Part shown: positions 12,481-26,518 of the stretch, piece by piece | How the letters are laid out: each line of letters opens with the position of its first letter | How positions within the stretch are numbered: the stretch's first letter is position 1 | From: Sphagnum compactum | Taxonomy: Eukaryota > Bryophyta > Sphagnopsida > Sphagnales | Direction of reading: 5' to 3' | Length of the DNA stretch: 64,000 bases | Assembly (NCBI GenBank): GCA_965153455.1 | Contig: OZ234502.1 | Coordinates: 5,311,267 to 5,375,266, forward strand | Made by a program: the position numbers and the translations under genes | Notes under the pieces: generated by a model | Seen by the model: only the letters and a program-made list of their open reading frames with translations | Databases searched by the model: none | Told to the model about the DNA's origin: nothing

Positions 12481-15469
12481 AAGCAACAATGAATGATTTC
12501 AATGGTTTCAAACTTCAATTTTGAATGACTGATTTGTTGTTAGCTATTTCTACATGATTAGTTTCTTTATTCCAAAATTGATGCAATGTGAGCAACAATT
12601 TTAGAAAAGCAAACAACAATGATGATGAGATGTTCAAAGGCATCAATCTTTTTCAACCATTACCATGGCCTTTACTGCAGTCATTGTGAGATGTGGCAAT
12701 TAGAGAAAATTGATCAAAAGGAGATGCATTACATGCTACAAAGGATATGAAAAATTCATCACAAAAGAACTTCAAGCTATTTAAAAAAATTAGTGCCCAA
12801 CAAGGCTAGAGAACGTATGGATGAAAGGCAACCCAAGCATAAGAAGGGTAAGATTATAATAAACATGATCTCGTTATTTGAAACAAGGCCAGTGACTTGG
12901 GAATTCGACACTTGAGTGAACTTCTCTTAGGCTTCCCCAATGCTTTCTATTTACAACCTTTCATCCACAATCAAGCACCTCATGGTTTGGGTAGCACTGC
13001 CCTTGTGCAGTCTTAAGTTCATGCTCTGTCAGTCACTCCTTGCACCTTGCTTGAAGACCATAACATTTCTCCACTTCATAAAATCATCTATTGTACTCAA
13101 TGCATAGAAAATAAAGAATTCCCTTCTGGAGTGGAAATTACATCTCCTAGAGCTAAAAAAAAGTTGGTTCATGTGCTGTCCAAATGAGGTTGATGTGTGT
13201 CCCAATGGCAGGTATGCCCATACCAGTTTTGTTCAAACACTCATTGCTCATTCAAGGCTTTATTTAAGGCCAAGCGACGTTTAGTTCAGACAAAACTCAT
13301 TGCTTATTAAAAGCAACATGTAGCTAAAACCAGGTTTTGACGGTGTACAAGATGATGTCAATAATGTTGGACTAGAGGGTGAAAATTTCAGTGTTGCATT
13401 GTGACACTTATAAAGCTTCCAAGTTCATAATGAACATATGGGTTATACTGGGCTGTGTCTAGAGGGAGTTTTGACAAGGCTCAGGACTGAGTTATCAAGA
13501 GAAAGACATGGATGGAGTGCTGGTCCACACACATGGATCATGCAAGATCTCATGATGGAGCTTAAAATCATAAATCATTGTAGATTTGTGTCCCTTTCTT
13601 CCCCTGTACCATAGTCCTGGCTCACACAGAGCCTCTCTGTGTCAATACACTTTCTTTGCTAGACTTGGTAGGGGTACTCCAATTCCTACCCAACTCTTTT
13701 TGTGCAGTAGAATTTATCCTTATAGCTTCTCTCAATCAATACCTCATCAGTGCCACTGGGAAATCCATGCAACATAGATTTATTAATGTAGACTGAGATT
13801 TCACGTGCCTAGGTGTAGAGATACCTGTCTGAAACCTCAAAAGATATGAACATATATATCCACAAGACTGCAGAGGAACTCACAATAACACTACGAATGA
13901 AAACTGCTATCAGTTCCAACAAACCAAATAAACAAGACAAAACTAAATGCAGTCAAAAACTTCTGAGGGCCAACCACTTAGTATCCGTCCATCACCTTCA
14001 TGAAAATGACCAAATGCCCTTTACTCCCCACTGGAATTATCAGCTCCTGACAGTGGCTGTTGACAAGTATATTGTAATATTGCTCCAAATGTTGAGCAAA
14101 CAATTGTACAAGAATTTGTGTCCTGATTTCTAACACAATTCCCAGAAGCAACAGGCAGATTTAGAGGTGGGTTATTGAGGACGTCATATGCACCTGGAAC
14201 TGTATGTTCAGAAACCCATGGGTATTGATTTTCTTGATTCCCATCAGGTGGATCAGCTCCCCCAATAACCTCCATGATACTTGACTGTGCCAGTTCCACA
14301 TAATGAAGTATACTCTAAAGCTCTGATGGGATGATAGTGGAGGTTCCTCTTTTCATGGTCTAGCATTTGGCTATTTGGTTTCTGCACACCACCTTACCAA
14401 AGTTTAGAACTCCTCTCAACACTCCAAATTATAAATCCTGTCTATTAAACTTTGTGATCACTCTCAGAGGGTACACACAGATATTTGACATCAATCAATC
14501 AGTGAGATACGTGGGATGTGAAGTGCTACTACCTTCAACTGTCTTGCCAATTTTGCACATATCATGCATCCCAACTGAAAGAATCACACCTGCTTGGAAC
14601 AATGAAGCATTGTCAGAAATTGTAGAGACAGACTGACTTGAAACTGATACTCAAAACACAAACTTTGACAAAAACATCAGTACACTTAACAAACCTTTAG
14701 GGGAAACAGTAAATATGGTACCATCTTATCTGAAGCCCACCTAGAACCAACATGGAATGATAAAATTTGTAAATAAGGGTTCTGTGGATACAGAGAATAG
14801 GACTGCTCATTTCTTACCCAAAGTTCCAATGGTCAGACAGTCCTTGGTATTTTGCAAAATAGCCTCATCACAGCTAAGAGCAAATAGACATGAAGAAGGG
14901 CATACCAGCTGCTGCCTTACCCAGAGACATGTGTTGAGGAACTGTGACCAAATGAGCATTTGTTGTCTTGTATCTGAATCAGGAAAGCAGGCCACAAAAA
15001 TTAGAGGCACACATTCATAGGTCCAGAGCAGCAGAAAAGGAGCCCTGAAGTCTTGAAGAAACAACAAACTCAACACCAAATTCACATTCTACATGGCTGC
15101 AGAGCTTAGTCTTGTCAAACAAAATAATGTAGAGGTGGTTCTTTACACCAGATCCCACAAAGGGAAGAAAAGATTCCTCCTGAGCTCAAACAACACCAAT
15201 CCTGAGAGAATCCATGAAGCAGACACAGGTCTCAGACTCATTTGTTTATCCAACCTCTGGTGAGGCTGTGTTAAGGGTTGCAATGGCCTACTCCCTTTTG
15301 CGGAAGATTAATGCCATTCTTTTCCATTTCACACCAGATTGATGCTTTGCATACCTGCCAAAGTCAGACTCCTTAGTCCAGAGCCCAATGACTGAAGCGA
15401 TTGTACTCCATATGGTGACAGGAACACTCCACCCACAAGCTACTAGTGCATATTGCAGTACACTATATC
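12481..15469. other. Intergenic or 3' flank of the FURRY gene; no firm gene
   Basis: The part from 13.5 to 15.4 kb is less AT-rich than the usual intergenic DNA and directly follows the FURRY stop codon. It may hold 3' untranslated sequence, possibly spliced. A 92-codon minus-strand ORF (14,021-14,299) reads MEVIGGADPPDGNQENQ then PLNLPVASGN and looks mildly protein-like, but I recognise no domain. A minus-strand ORF at 14,807-15,085 and the short plus-strand ORFs are unremarkable. Confidence 0.4.
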
Positions 15470-18400
15470 TCAATACATCTTTCCAGACACAGCAGTTCCA
15501 GGTCGCACACTGTTGGCAACAAAAGGCACCAGCCTCTTATAGTCTCGTTTCCTTCCTGAACCATATGTGTCAAGAACACGACCAAGAGCAAGCTGTGTAT
15601 TTTGCAGTGCAGTCTCCCTGCCACAATCAGCTTGCCAAGTCAGTGAAATAGGGAAAATGATCCTATAGCATTTGCTAATTACTGCAATGATTGATATTCA
15701 TTTACATCCATCATGGCTTTTAGACCCAATCTAAAGAAAAATAAGAGACAGAAAGTCCAGCCTGCTCTCAGAATGCTGTGCCGAATACTTACATTATGAA
15801 TAAGAAAAAAAAGAGTCTGTACCTGGATGGGAGGACATCAGCAGTAGCAACAGGGCTATTTCCAGCAGCAGATGGAAGAGGCCCACCAGAACCAACCCAT
15901 GAATGTTGAAGTGGGCCACTGCCACTTCTTGACTTAAAAGAGCTTTGTGAAACGAGAGCTGATGCAGGCCTTTGTGGACTATTAATATGCTCATCATCAG
16001 GGCGGCGGTATGTTGCTGGTGCACTAACAGTTCCCCCATTCTCTTGTGGCCAGATGGTGGGAACTGACTCCACCTGGCTGTTAACAGTGCTGCAGCTCTG
16101 TAGTACTGCCTCCAACACATTCAAGGCCTCCCCGCAGAGTGGACTCTCCACCAGTTGTGAGACAGCAGCATACACCTGCCACCCTCACAAAAGAATTCAT
16201 GGTGGCAATCTTGAGTAAGAACATGCTAACTTGTCAATAGCTTGCTGAGGACCAAACTAATTCCAGTAAAATGCGACACACAATATGGCAACAACAAAAG
16301 TTCACATGCAAGGACTGGCAAGGTTTTTTATTATTTCGGGAACTAATGAGCATTTACCATCAGCTGCCATCCCTGATCTCTTTGTTACTGTAACAAATAT
16401 ATGCTTTAAGGTAGCCATGTACCCTACCTGTGGGCTCTTGGCACTATCCATGGGTGTGTGCTGCAGAAGAGCCCGAAGCATAAGTAGAATCACACGTTGA
16501 TACTCAACAGGCCCTTTCTCCAGCAGGCGAAGTAAATGACCAAATGCTAAGGCCGAATGCCGGGGGAACCACTCTACACACAACAGTGGTGCTATGTGGT
16601 CCAACAGATCCTCCATGGTGGATTTCCAGCCTTCAGCATATGCTAAGAAGACACTTGCTAAATCATCCAGCATCTTTGCTGCACACCACTGTGAAATGTT
16701 TGCTGCAACAGACCGAGCTTTTTGCAATTGCTGCTGTAGTGGTGAGGAGTAGATGCCCCCAGAATTCTCTCCTTTCCACAATTGCAGGCACAGCCATGGC
16801 AGCAACCCAACAATGTGCATCAACAAACGTGTATCTGAGTCTCCAAAGATTCTGTCACAAGAATGCAAAGTGATTCGAGAAAGAACTTCAATTGCTGAAG
16901 CATGACTGACTGTTGACATCAGGCCCTTGAGCACTAGGGGTTGTACACCGTCAAATATGGGTGCTTTCTCCCCATCACTACTTTCTTCTCTTGTCGAGTC
17001 AAAAGCCTTAGTATCAAACCCTTGCCTTGCAAGAGATTCAAATGTTTTACCAGCAATAAAGTCAAATCCTTTGGAATCCAAATGCCCTAGGTCTCGATCC
17101 TCTTGCTCATTATCAAATTCACTACGTGGCATACTTGATAGCAACACATTCTCTGCTGTTTGGTCATCAAAGGAAAGTCGATCAATGACTCTGGCAAAGA
17201 GCTCCAACACCTGGGTGTAGACATGCACAAAGTCTGTATGCAGCATGGCTACACAGCCCCAAAAGACCTGGGGATACAATATCACTTTCTCGGGTTCCAT
17301 AATCTCAACCATCACCTGCAACTCGCAAATAAAACTTCCCATCAGAGAAAGCTATCTTTATATCTAGAACCTAACTCATGATTTGTCTACCTGATACAAA
17401 CAGCTTGAGTACACAAACATAAGTAGGGGATAATGCACCTGGAGTGTGAGCAAGATCTCCATCACAAATCCCAATACTGGTTGTGTGGGATTGCTAAAGC
17501 ACCGATGAAGGCATCGGAGCAGAGACACACAGGTGTCACTGGTCACACTGGGGCGGAGTGCCCTGTATATTTGATGTGATCTGCATGCAATGTGACGGGT
17601 TGTACACTCCATCGCCCATTTCAGGGCCTCTTCTCCCCACTTTTCCCGCAGATCTCCCTGCAAAGACAATGGATGTTGACATAAGCAATGTCAAGAATCA
17701 AATTAATTTCTTCTTGACTAGAACACAGGGTACAAAGGCTACTTCTTGCAGCCATAACATGAATCCAAGGTATCGCCATTGGCAGCATGAACACTTCTAT
17801 CCATTGAATACAATACTGGAGGTGTGCCAAGTCTCTAGGGCAAGAACATCAAACACACGCTACATGTTCACAGACCTGGAAGAAGATGGCATCCACCACA
17901 CTCAAGACCAATGCTGATAAGAGAGAAGCACTCAACAGCTCTGTGCAGGTTAGGCTCATGTCTTCATTTTCCCACATCATGCTGCTCTTCTTTGACTGAA
18001 CATACTTAATAAGACTAACAACTTGTTGTTTATATTCACCATCACCATGGTCCCCAGCATCATACAGTTCCAGGTGGCGACCTGCGAGAGAGTAAAGCAA
18101 ATTAACGAGCAACTGCTGGCAGTGCTCCAAAACAATATCTTCTGAGCTGTCCATTGACACAAAAGTTACATGGAAGAGCAAAGGAAGGTGGCCCCGAAAA
18201 TCTTCATCATTTTCATATGCAATCTCAGCAAGAAGAATCAGGGCAATGTCAGCGCGTGAGAGCCAATGGTGGTGGCCTTGCAAGGTTGACTGCAAATCTC
18301 CAGCACTTGCAGCAGGGACACTGGAGCGCATGTCCTCAACTGAATTAGGGGTATCAACAAAGTAGTCACCACTATCCCGTGAGAGGTGCCGACTCTTAAG

Positions 18401-21400
18401 GCTCCCTGTAGAGGTTCGAACACCCATAAGGGGGCCTGAAAGAGTCATCAAAGGTCCAGAACCTGTAAAAAGTTGGCCAGATCGCCCTGTATGAATAGGG
18501 TATAGGGGATCTGCCATTTGATTCAATGGCCCCGACGTGCTGCGCCCTGTGGCAGTGCGCCAGCTCAGGTTACCACTCACATTCCGAATAGCACCATCCA
18601 CAGAGCTTCTGACTAGTAAAGGAGACATATGAGGCAGAGGCTCCATGCTTTGCAACGGTCCTTGAGAGAATTCAAGGACTGGTGTACTATTGTCATTATC
18701 AAATGGAGCATCCGGTCGCTTCATTTGCTCAGGTGGGTCCTCTAGCATACACTGTGCCAGCTCATACACCAAATGATCGATAGTTTGCTGCGGGGAAATG
18801 CGAGCAAGGTAAAGGCTTATGCGTTTTGCTACAGAGAAATATGTGGCAAATGCTCCACTGATCTCACCTGAAGCATTAGAGTCACAATCTTCAATTCCCT
18901 TTGTAATCAAGAAGTTAAGCACTGGGATAATGTTGCGCCATTTTGTGGCTACTGTGCTCCACAACTTCTCAATCTCATCAGGAAACTGGTCACCATGTCG
19001 CCAAGTCACATAATACAGGCTCTTCAGCAGACGCTCACTCCAACCAGAGTCCCACAATGTACCAAAATTCAGATTTTCAATCCATGGGGCCATACATGTG
19101 AGAACCTGGTGCTGTGCAATGATGTCAACTGCATCCAGTTGTCGTTGCATTATCTCCTCACACAAGAGCTCACTTAATTCAGGGTGCTCCTTCGCAAGCT
19201 TTGCTGAGAGCTGGTATTGGAATTGCTGGTATGAGTCTGGAAGGCTTCCCACCACAGCAGCCCTGTAACGCCCTGCACCTTCTCCCTCCTCGGCCCATGC
19301 ACGAATGGACAAAGTCTCCAGCATTTGCAAAGCATCATCTCGAATTTGTCTTGATTGATCAACTACTTTGTATAAAATAAGACTAAGCAGCCGCTGAATG
19401 TCACACTTTGGAACTTCCTGTCGCATGTAGACTTCAGCTAGAACAGTGAAATAACCATCTGCTATTGATGGATCTGATGAATAGCACTGGAACCAAGACA
19501 ATCCAAGAATTAAACAGGAAATCACCTAGTGCACAGAACAATCACAGAAAAAAGAAGAGGGGACAATTCTTTCCTTTTAACAGGTTGGTAGAACTCCAAA
19601 GAGAATGCTTTCAAACTTTGGGGGGTCATGGGGATGTGATCTCAGGATCATGTGATACACAGAGAGAGAACTTGTCAAGCTGCAAATTTTTAATTTACAG
19701 CTGAAAGATGTCCATATCAACCCAGTCTTGGGTATGGAACCCTCACCTGGTCAATGCATGCAGGGAAAAGGTCCAAATTGCTTTGTAGCAGATTCATGAG
19801 GGCAGTCTTGGCAAGAAGCACACGTGATGGGCTTCCACGTTGCCGGTCCCGACCAGCCCCACCTCTAAGTCCCTCTAACACTCCAGTTATCCCAAACTTT
19901 GTGTGGACAGATATAGTTCGTGAGTCAGCTGGTGAGAAGCCAACTGGAACCCTCCCTGCTTGATCCAGAAAAAGACCATTGATCCAAGACACAATCCGCC
20001 CACTCATTTTACGTGCATTGTCATCAAAACAAGGGCCATAAAGAAGTGCTGCCATAGCATTCATGGCCACCCACTGAATGGCATCCACATGCTCATTGAT
20101 TTCCCTCTCCACTGTCATTTTGTCCATAGAGTCTTTGTTTCGCACACTTTGTGCTGCTTTGTACCGCTCAATCTCTCGACGGTAATCACTTCCCCCATCT
20201 TGGCTCCATGGACTAGTTGTGTCTTCACACCATGATGACAAAAGATCAAACAATCGCTTGCGTGTGCGCAGATCAAACCTGAACCAAACACATACAGTGA
20301 TACAAAACCTGGTAAAACATCACTTGAGAAAGTTTCACCAAGAAGACCCATCTCTGTTGTACAAAAGATTGAGCTTGTGAACACCAAGCAATCAAACACA
20401 AGATCCCAGACATGACTATAACTCTCAATGATGCTTGAATACTGTTTCAGAGGCCCAGGATAAGTTCTATCAGAAAATTTTCCAATACCTCTCAGAGTGA
20501 GCCTTCACCATGTCAACTGCGAGGCACCTTAACACACATGCAAGTGAATAACGTAATGGTTGTATGTCTTGGAAATTTTCAGGAGTGGCAGATGACACCT
20601 GGCGTGCAGTTTCCTCAATGAATCGCAGAAAGTGCATACGCAGGACAGGTCGTTGCGTAAGTGTACCCTGCCAGACATTCTCACCCACCATGCGATAAAC
20701 ATCTGCTACATGCACCCTGATATCCTCACGACGCAGCTTCTGGCTCTGCAAAAGTAGTTTGAAAGAAAGTAAGAAGCTTTCCCATCAAGAAACCTGTGTC
20801 AGTTGTTGAATAGTGATCAAAGTATGTGGACTTTCTTGCATCATGCAAGCATGCAACACAAATCACCAAAGAACAATCTGTTGATAATCAATTTTCACTC
20901 TGCAAACATGTGATAAATTGAATGGAGCCACCTTTGCAGGACAGCAGAAATTGGTGTTAGGACACAGCTTGTTATACAAGAGCACTCAATCAAGGAGCAC
21001 CATAGACTCTGAAGCAGCTTTCAATAGACTTCTAACTAACCCTACACATTGAACTATCCAGAGAAATGCAGACACAAAGGAGATCAGTACTAGAACAGGG
21101 AATACTGACCTTCCACTTGGGCCTACTCTCCATTTCAGAAGTCAATTCCTCAAGGAAGGTACTGAGTTCGCTCAGCATTAGCTCACAAATATCCAGACTT
21201 GAATGTCCCAGAGCCAGTGTTGCTGCATACTGCATCCTCACAAATAAATGTCACAACCTCCATTCAGAAAGTTACACACACCAAAATGGTTTGAATGGAA
21301 CAAATCAGGAGGAAGTGGAAGAATATTTTGGGATTTCTCATATTTAACTCAAAACTGCTAAGTTGTTCTGTCCTGTTGTGCACTGTGCCATTCACAAGGG

Positions 21401-24400
21401 AGAGAGCTTACAATCTGCCCATCATTGCCTGACTTCAGGTAAGGAAAGACAAGGCGGAGTAAATCCTTCACAGACTGGATGCCACCATCACTGCTATCCT
21501 CAGGTGGGCATGAGCAAGCAAACATTGAATATATGTGCCACTGGTCTAGCTTGCTGTCACTGTCATTTGATTGTGTTGCCTTACCACCCAGGTCGACAGG
21601 TGTTATCTGTGCAAGCCTGGTGATCACTTCCAATCTGCCAAACTCACAACATGCATGTTAGCATCCTCCATGTTCTGTTTTGGGTAAGGTAAGTCAGCTC
21701 ATTGTGGCTGAGACCAGTGAGTTTTTTGTGACAAACTTTCACTATTTTGTGAAATATCATCTGAGAAGAAGTTGGAAAAAGATGTTTTCTCAGTGTAAGA
21801 TGTGGCTTTGAGTCAAAATTCTTCACCAAAATTTGAAAATGAAAAAAACAATGGGTGAGATATGAAGTGCTCCTCTAATTTTTATGAAAGATATTCCCCT
21901 ACCAGTACTCTAAGTCGAACTCCCCAAAAGTATGCACACACCAGGACAGAAACAGGATTGTCAGTGATTATCTTATAGAGATTCTCAAACAAAGAGATTC
22001 AACAAGCCCACCTGGCTCCCTGTATTGCATTGGGGCAGAGTTCTGCAACATAGTTCACCAGCTCACTCAAGCAACGGGGCCAGCGTCCCTTTTCAGGGCT
22101 GTCTAGGACAGACTGGAGAGATACATCAGGTGGTGCTGTATCCCATTCCCGTCGAAGGTCATACCATCGCCCAGAATCCCAATAGCATCGTTGCACAATG
22201 TCATCCTGGAAATAAACAATGTAAACAATGAGAATACATTTCTCAAATGCCATCCCACACAGTATGTGAAACCCTCAGACTGCATCACAACTTGATTCTT
22301 ACCCCTGTTTCTTCAAAGACATCAATGACAAATGTGGGTGGCTGCACTGATGCCTCCTTTGTGGAGAATCGAGTGATGTCATTTTGCAGAGCTCGTACAC
22401 AACGCAAAAGTTCGAGAGCTGTACGTCGAATTTGAACATCCACAGAGCACAGGAAGATGAGGCCAACAGCATCCATGCCAGAGGGGTCGAAGTTGCTCCG
22501 ATCTGAGTCACCTGAACGAAATGCGGTTGATGGTACTGTCCCTGCATTTGACCCTTTGCCTGGCCACCCCCTGTTATTTTGACTTTCATACTCAGCACTC
22601 TCCTCAGCAATGCAGGCACGCCATGAATGTAGTAACTGGACTAACCGGCCAAGAGATGTGTGTATCAGTAAGGGGAAGTCATCTCGGATTCGCAGTATGA
22701 AATTGGCCATTCCCCTCATTACAGCAAACCGACTCTGGGGCAAATCCCGCACAGTTCTGAACAGGACTTGAACTGCTTCCTCACGCACACCTGGTTCAAT
22801 GCTAATTGCATACACAGGAATGATCTCTGTCAACTTTTCAGCTCGCAATTGCTCTGGGATCAAGTGTGGCACACATTTGAGTGCCCACCGAAAAACAAGC
22901 CAACCTTGTGACTTTTCTTTTGATGCTGGTTCTGCCATCACAAGCTCTTGTCAGATATCCTCACTCCCTGACAATATCAAAAACTAAGGATAAGATATTA
23001 GAAAAAGCTATTGAACAGATGGCAAACAAAAGATCCTAAGATACATGCCCAGCAACTTCAGACCTTCAGCTATGGAACCTGAAAACTTGTCAGACCAACA
23101 AAAAGTCCTTATTTCAAACCCCTAAATAAATATCTGAATCATCTACACTTCTGACATCCAGAAACAGTGTTGTCAATTCCATTCAAACCTGGAATCTGAG
23201 TGTTCAAAACTTGATTCTGCATCTATAATTGATTGGGAAGTGACATATGTTTGACCTATTGAGGTTTTTGATGAAGTGAGCAGCGCATTCCCATAAGTGG
23301 CATGGCAGGCCTTGATGATGGATCCCAAGGCTGCTCGGACCTTAGGAATATAGGGGCCAATATCATGCCCTACAAAAGTCATGTCACCACTAAAAGAACC
23401 ACTGCTGATGTGTCGACCTTGGTTGGGCAACATTCCAGATGCATATGGCCAGGATGAGGCAGGGGATCCTCGAAGTGATGAGGTGGCAGATGAATGCAAG
23501 TCCTCAACTCCAAAGCTATCAGATCCATAGCGATGGTGTGAAGGGTTAGACACAACTGCCAGGAGAGCACGCAAGCCAATAACCTTGGCTTCACTCAGAT
23601 TCTCAGTACGTAGAAGCTCCAAAATCATGTGGTTCATAGAAAAGTCAAGATTGCTTTCAGCAATTGTGACACAGAAGTCCACAAGCTTGTCATGCTGCAC
23701 ATCTTGAGTGAGAGTTCCTTTTTTCAGACTGGCTAGCAATTGTGAAGTTATACTGTGGAGGCACACCCAGACTCGATTTTTTGGTTGGGTGTCTGCATAG
23801 ACATTGAGGTAAAACCGCAGAACTCTGTGCAAACAGTCAAGTGCCATTGATCGATGATTCTTCTCCTGCCACCCCAGAAAGAAAACCTCTCACAGGTGTG
23901 CTTTACTAATAAATCCACATATCCAATTAAAAAAGGATCCCAATGCAGTTGAATAGAGAGACCAAAACAGAGTCCTGCACACAGCTTCACCACACATAGT
24001 AATACAGCAGAATGAAGGAGGGAGTATAAGTCCATACTCGTAAAAGTTTGTACAGTTGCTCAAGATGCTGTCCAAATGAACTATTAAAATACTGTGGATC
24101 CCCGAGGCACAGTAGCAAGGTCACTAATGGGTAGCCAACCTGCATAAGATTCTTCAAACCACGTGCTCAGATGACACACCCCTGGCACATTTGACCACCA
24201 CAATGTTCAAATATTTGACAGGCAAGCATTGTTTTAGCTAGTCATCAGCAAACAATAGCTCAGCATACAGTCCATGACTAAAGTAACTTTAGAGAACAGG
24301 CCACTCCAATACATCCAGCACACGTTATAGAACTCACAATAGCATGCTTGCTTTGCTTATCCATCCACTGAGTGAGTTGGTTCCGAATCCGAAGGACTGC

Positions 24401-26518
24401 CTCATACCAAAGGGGCAAGGCTTGCTCAACTCCAGAGGGTGGCCAAGCCCCACGGCCCCCTTCAGCCAGGGGTGCAAGGATGCTCGACAACATGTTGCAC
24501 AAGGCATGATGCAACTCTGTCTTCTTTCTTGCAGGTGTTCGATCCAATGGGTTTGCCTTTACAACAAATGATGTTGATGCATTGAGCCCACCCAATGTTG
24601 TGACCTGAGACAAATCCCAATTATAACAGTGTTACAAACTCATAATGTGTGGGGTAATGAGAAGCCTGAATACTGGAGTTTCAACAAAATCAATGAACTT
24701 GGATATGCCAGAGCTTTCTAAATAAGATAAGTATGGAACACCAAAGTTCTACAACATATTCCTTGCAATTCCTGTCATTCATCAAGAAGTGGATGTACGC
24801 AGAAGACAGGGAGGATAAGGAGATTGAAACAGACCCCAAGTTTAAGATATCGCATGCCCTGCATGATACTGAGGGATTCATTCCGTGCAGTACTGGTGTC
24901 AATGCGTCGTGAATTGATCTCATTGAAGTATCGCTCTGTCACAGAACTGAATCTGCAAGACCAGTACATATGAAAATTACAGCTCTTCTAAAAGAACTCT
25001 AAACAACTGCTGAATTGCACTGTGTTCATCTTCACAACACAAGCTTGTAGGAAGTCAGACTAATCATCTAGACTTACAGTTTCCAAAAACCTGCAGAGAA
25101 ACAAAAAGCACATCCAGAAAAAGATAAGAGACCTTATCCTTGAGAGGGCACCAAGCAGCTGTGCTACAAGATCAAGTAGAAGCCCTCGAAGGTCTACCAG
25201 TGATGGATACTCAGTGTGGTTCACCACTCTGGCACATGAGCCCATGAAGTAAATGTCAGACACTGCTACCAACATAAGTTCCTCGATATGAGACATGCAG
25301 GCAAAACAAGGAGAGAAGCCAAAAGACATTCATGTAGTAGAGTTCAATCTAATGACAATGGTAGAAGAACAAAAAGTTACCTGTCGGCATTAATAAGCCA
25401 ATCAAACACAAAATTCTCCAATCCCTCCCACAGCTTCTCTGCATCCATGACATAGCATCTAAGACCAAGAAAATTTGTGGTAGCATTACCATCAAGAAGG
25501 CAAAGATGGGTGCCCCTCACAATACCATCAGACCAAATATAGAGCAAAGATGAGGCAAATCAATAGAGAACAGCTTGAAAGTTCACAATCCAGTGTGACA
25601 TGTGTTATCAACAACAGAGGTTGTTCACAAACCTGTAAGACCCTCTTGTGGGCAGCATTCCACAAACCGGATGCAGGCCGAGCAGAAAATGCACTCCACT
25701 GCCAGCTGCATCCAAGAAAATGATAGAAACCTCTAATCAGTCCCACAATGACAAAACATGCCACAACATTCTGCCAATGATATTATAAGATGCCACTTGG
25801 GAATGTGAGGGTTTAAGGGAACTTACCTTCCTTTGGAAAGTTGAGGCATCATTTGCTCCCTTTGGAGATTCACTGCATGCCCACAAATGACTTATAAGCA
25901 CATGGTAAACAAAAATTTGCACCAAAGCTCATTGGATCAAAAGCACAAGTGGTGCACAAGTCTACAAGTCACCTTTCTCTCCACTTAAGAAGAGCTTCCA
26001 GCAAAGGCACAGGTGTATGGTGGGCCACCATAGCCAGGGAGTCCAGCACTTGCTCGTAGGCAGGATCTGATGCTCGTAAATACTGCCCATCCTGCAACCA
26101 CATTCACAGCTTTCATAAGTCCCTGCTCTCTGTTCCAAGATCAGCATTCCCAGCCCACACAGTCTTCATACAAGGTAAGCTCAGTTGCAAATGAAAGCTG
26201 CTTTCAGTAACTGATCACTAAATTTCAAGCCAGGCCACACAGCAGTCAAAATTCGAAGCTTACCTCAAAAGGAAACAGACGGATTCAAATCTGGTACAGC
26301 AAAGGAAATCTCAAAACCCTATTCTACAGAGTGCTTTAGTTTGTGTAAAGCAATCTTCATGAATGCAGCATCTAATACCTGGTAGTGACAATGGATAGGC
26401 AAAAAAGGTATGAAGAACCAACCTGGGCTTGAGCAGTATCAATGCGTCGGCGAGCAAGTGGAAGAAACCGCAGTAACAATGCATCAACTATCAGCTTTGC
26501 TGCACTCCCCGCCCGCAT
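15470..26518 (-). CDS. FRY: FURRY / MOR2-PAG1 cell-morphogenesis protein, 21 coding exons
   Basis: Large ARM/HEAT-type scaffold of the Furry/Mor2/Tao3 family, which in fungi and animals acts with NDR/LATS kinases and MOB in polarised growth. Exons: 26423-26518, 25973-26091, 25827-25872, 25633-25705, 25381-25438, 25133-25228, 24835-24952, 24338-24604, 24038-24139, ~23256-23865, ~22303-22946, 22012-22205, 21412-21634, 21110-21229, 20489-20745, 19747-20278, 17876-19486, 17439-17657, 16428-17315, 15823-16175, 15470-15617. All junctions are GT..AG and in phase, giving about 2,257 residues, close to the roughly 2,150 of angiosperm homologues. The start [15 protein letters not shown] and the C-terminal phrase [12 protein letters not shown] match the plant family ends. 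A Ser/Gly/Pro-rich linker spans residues ~1437-1587 in the largest exon. Only the exon 10/11 junction is uncertain: the best-looking donor would break the frame, so I used one that keeps it. The gene appears intact. Confidence 0.95.
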
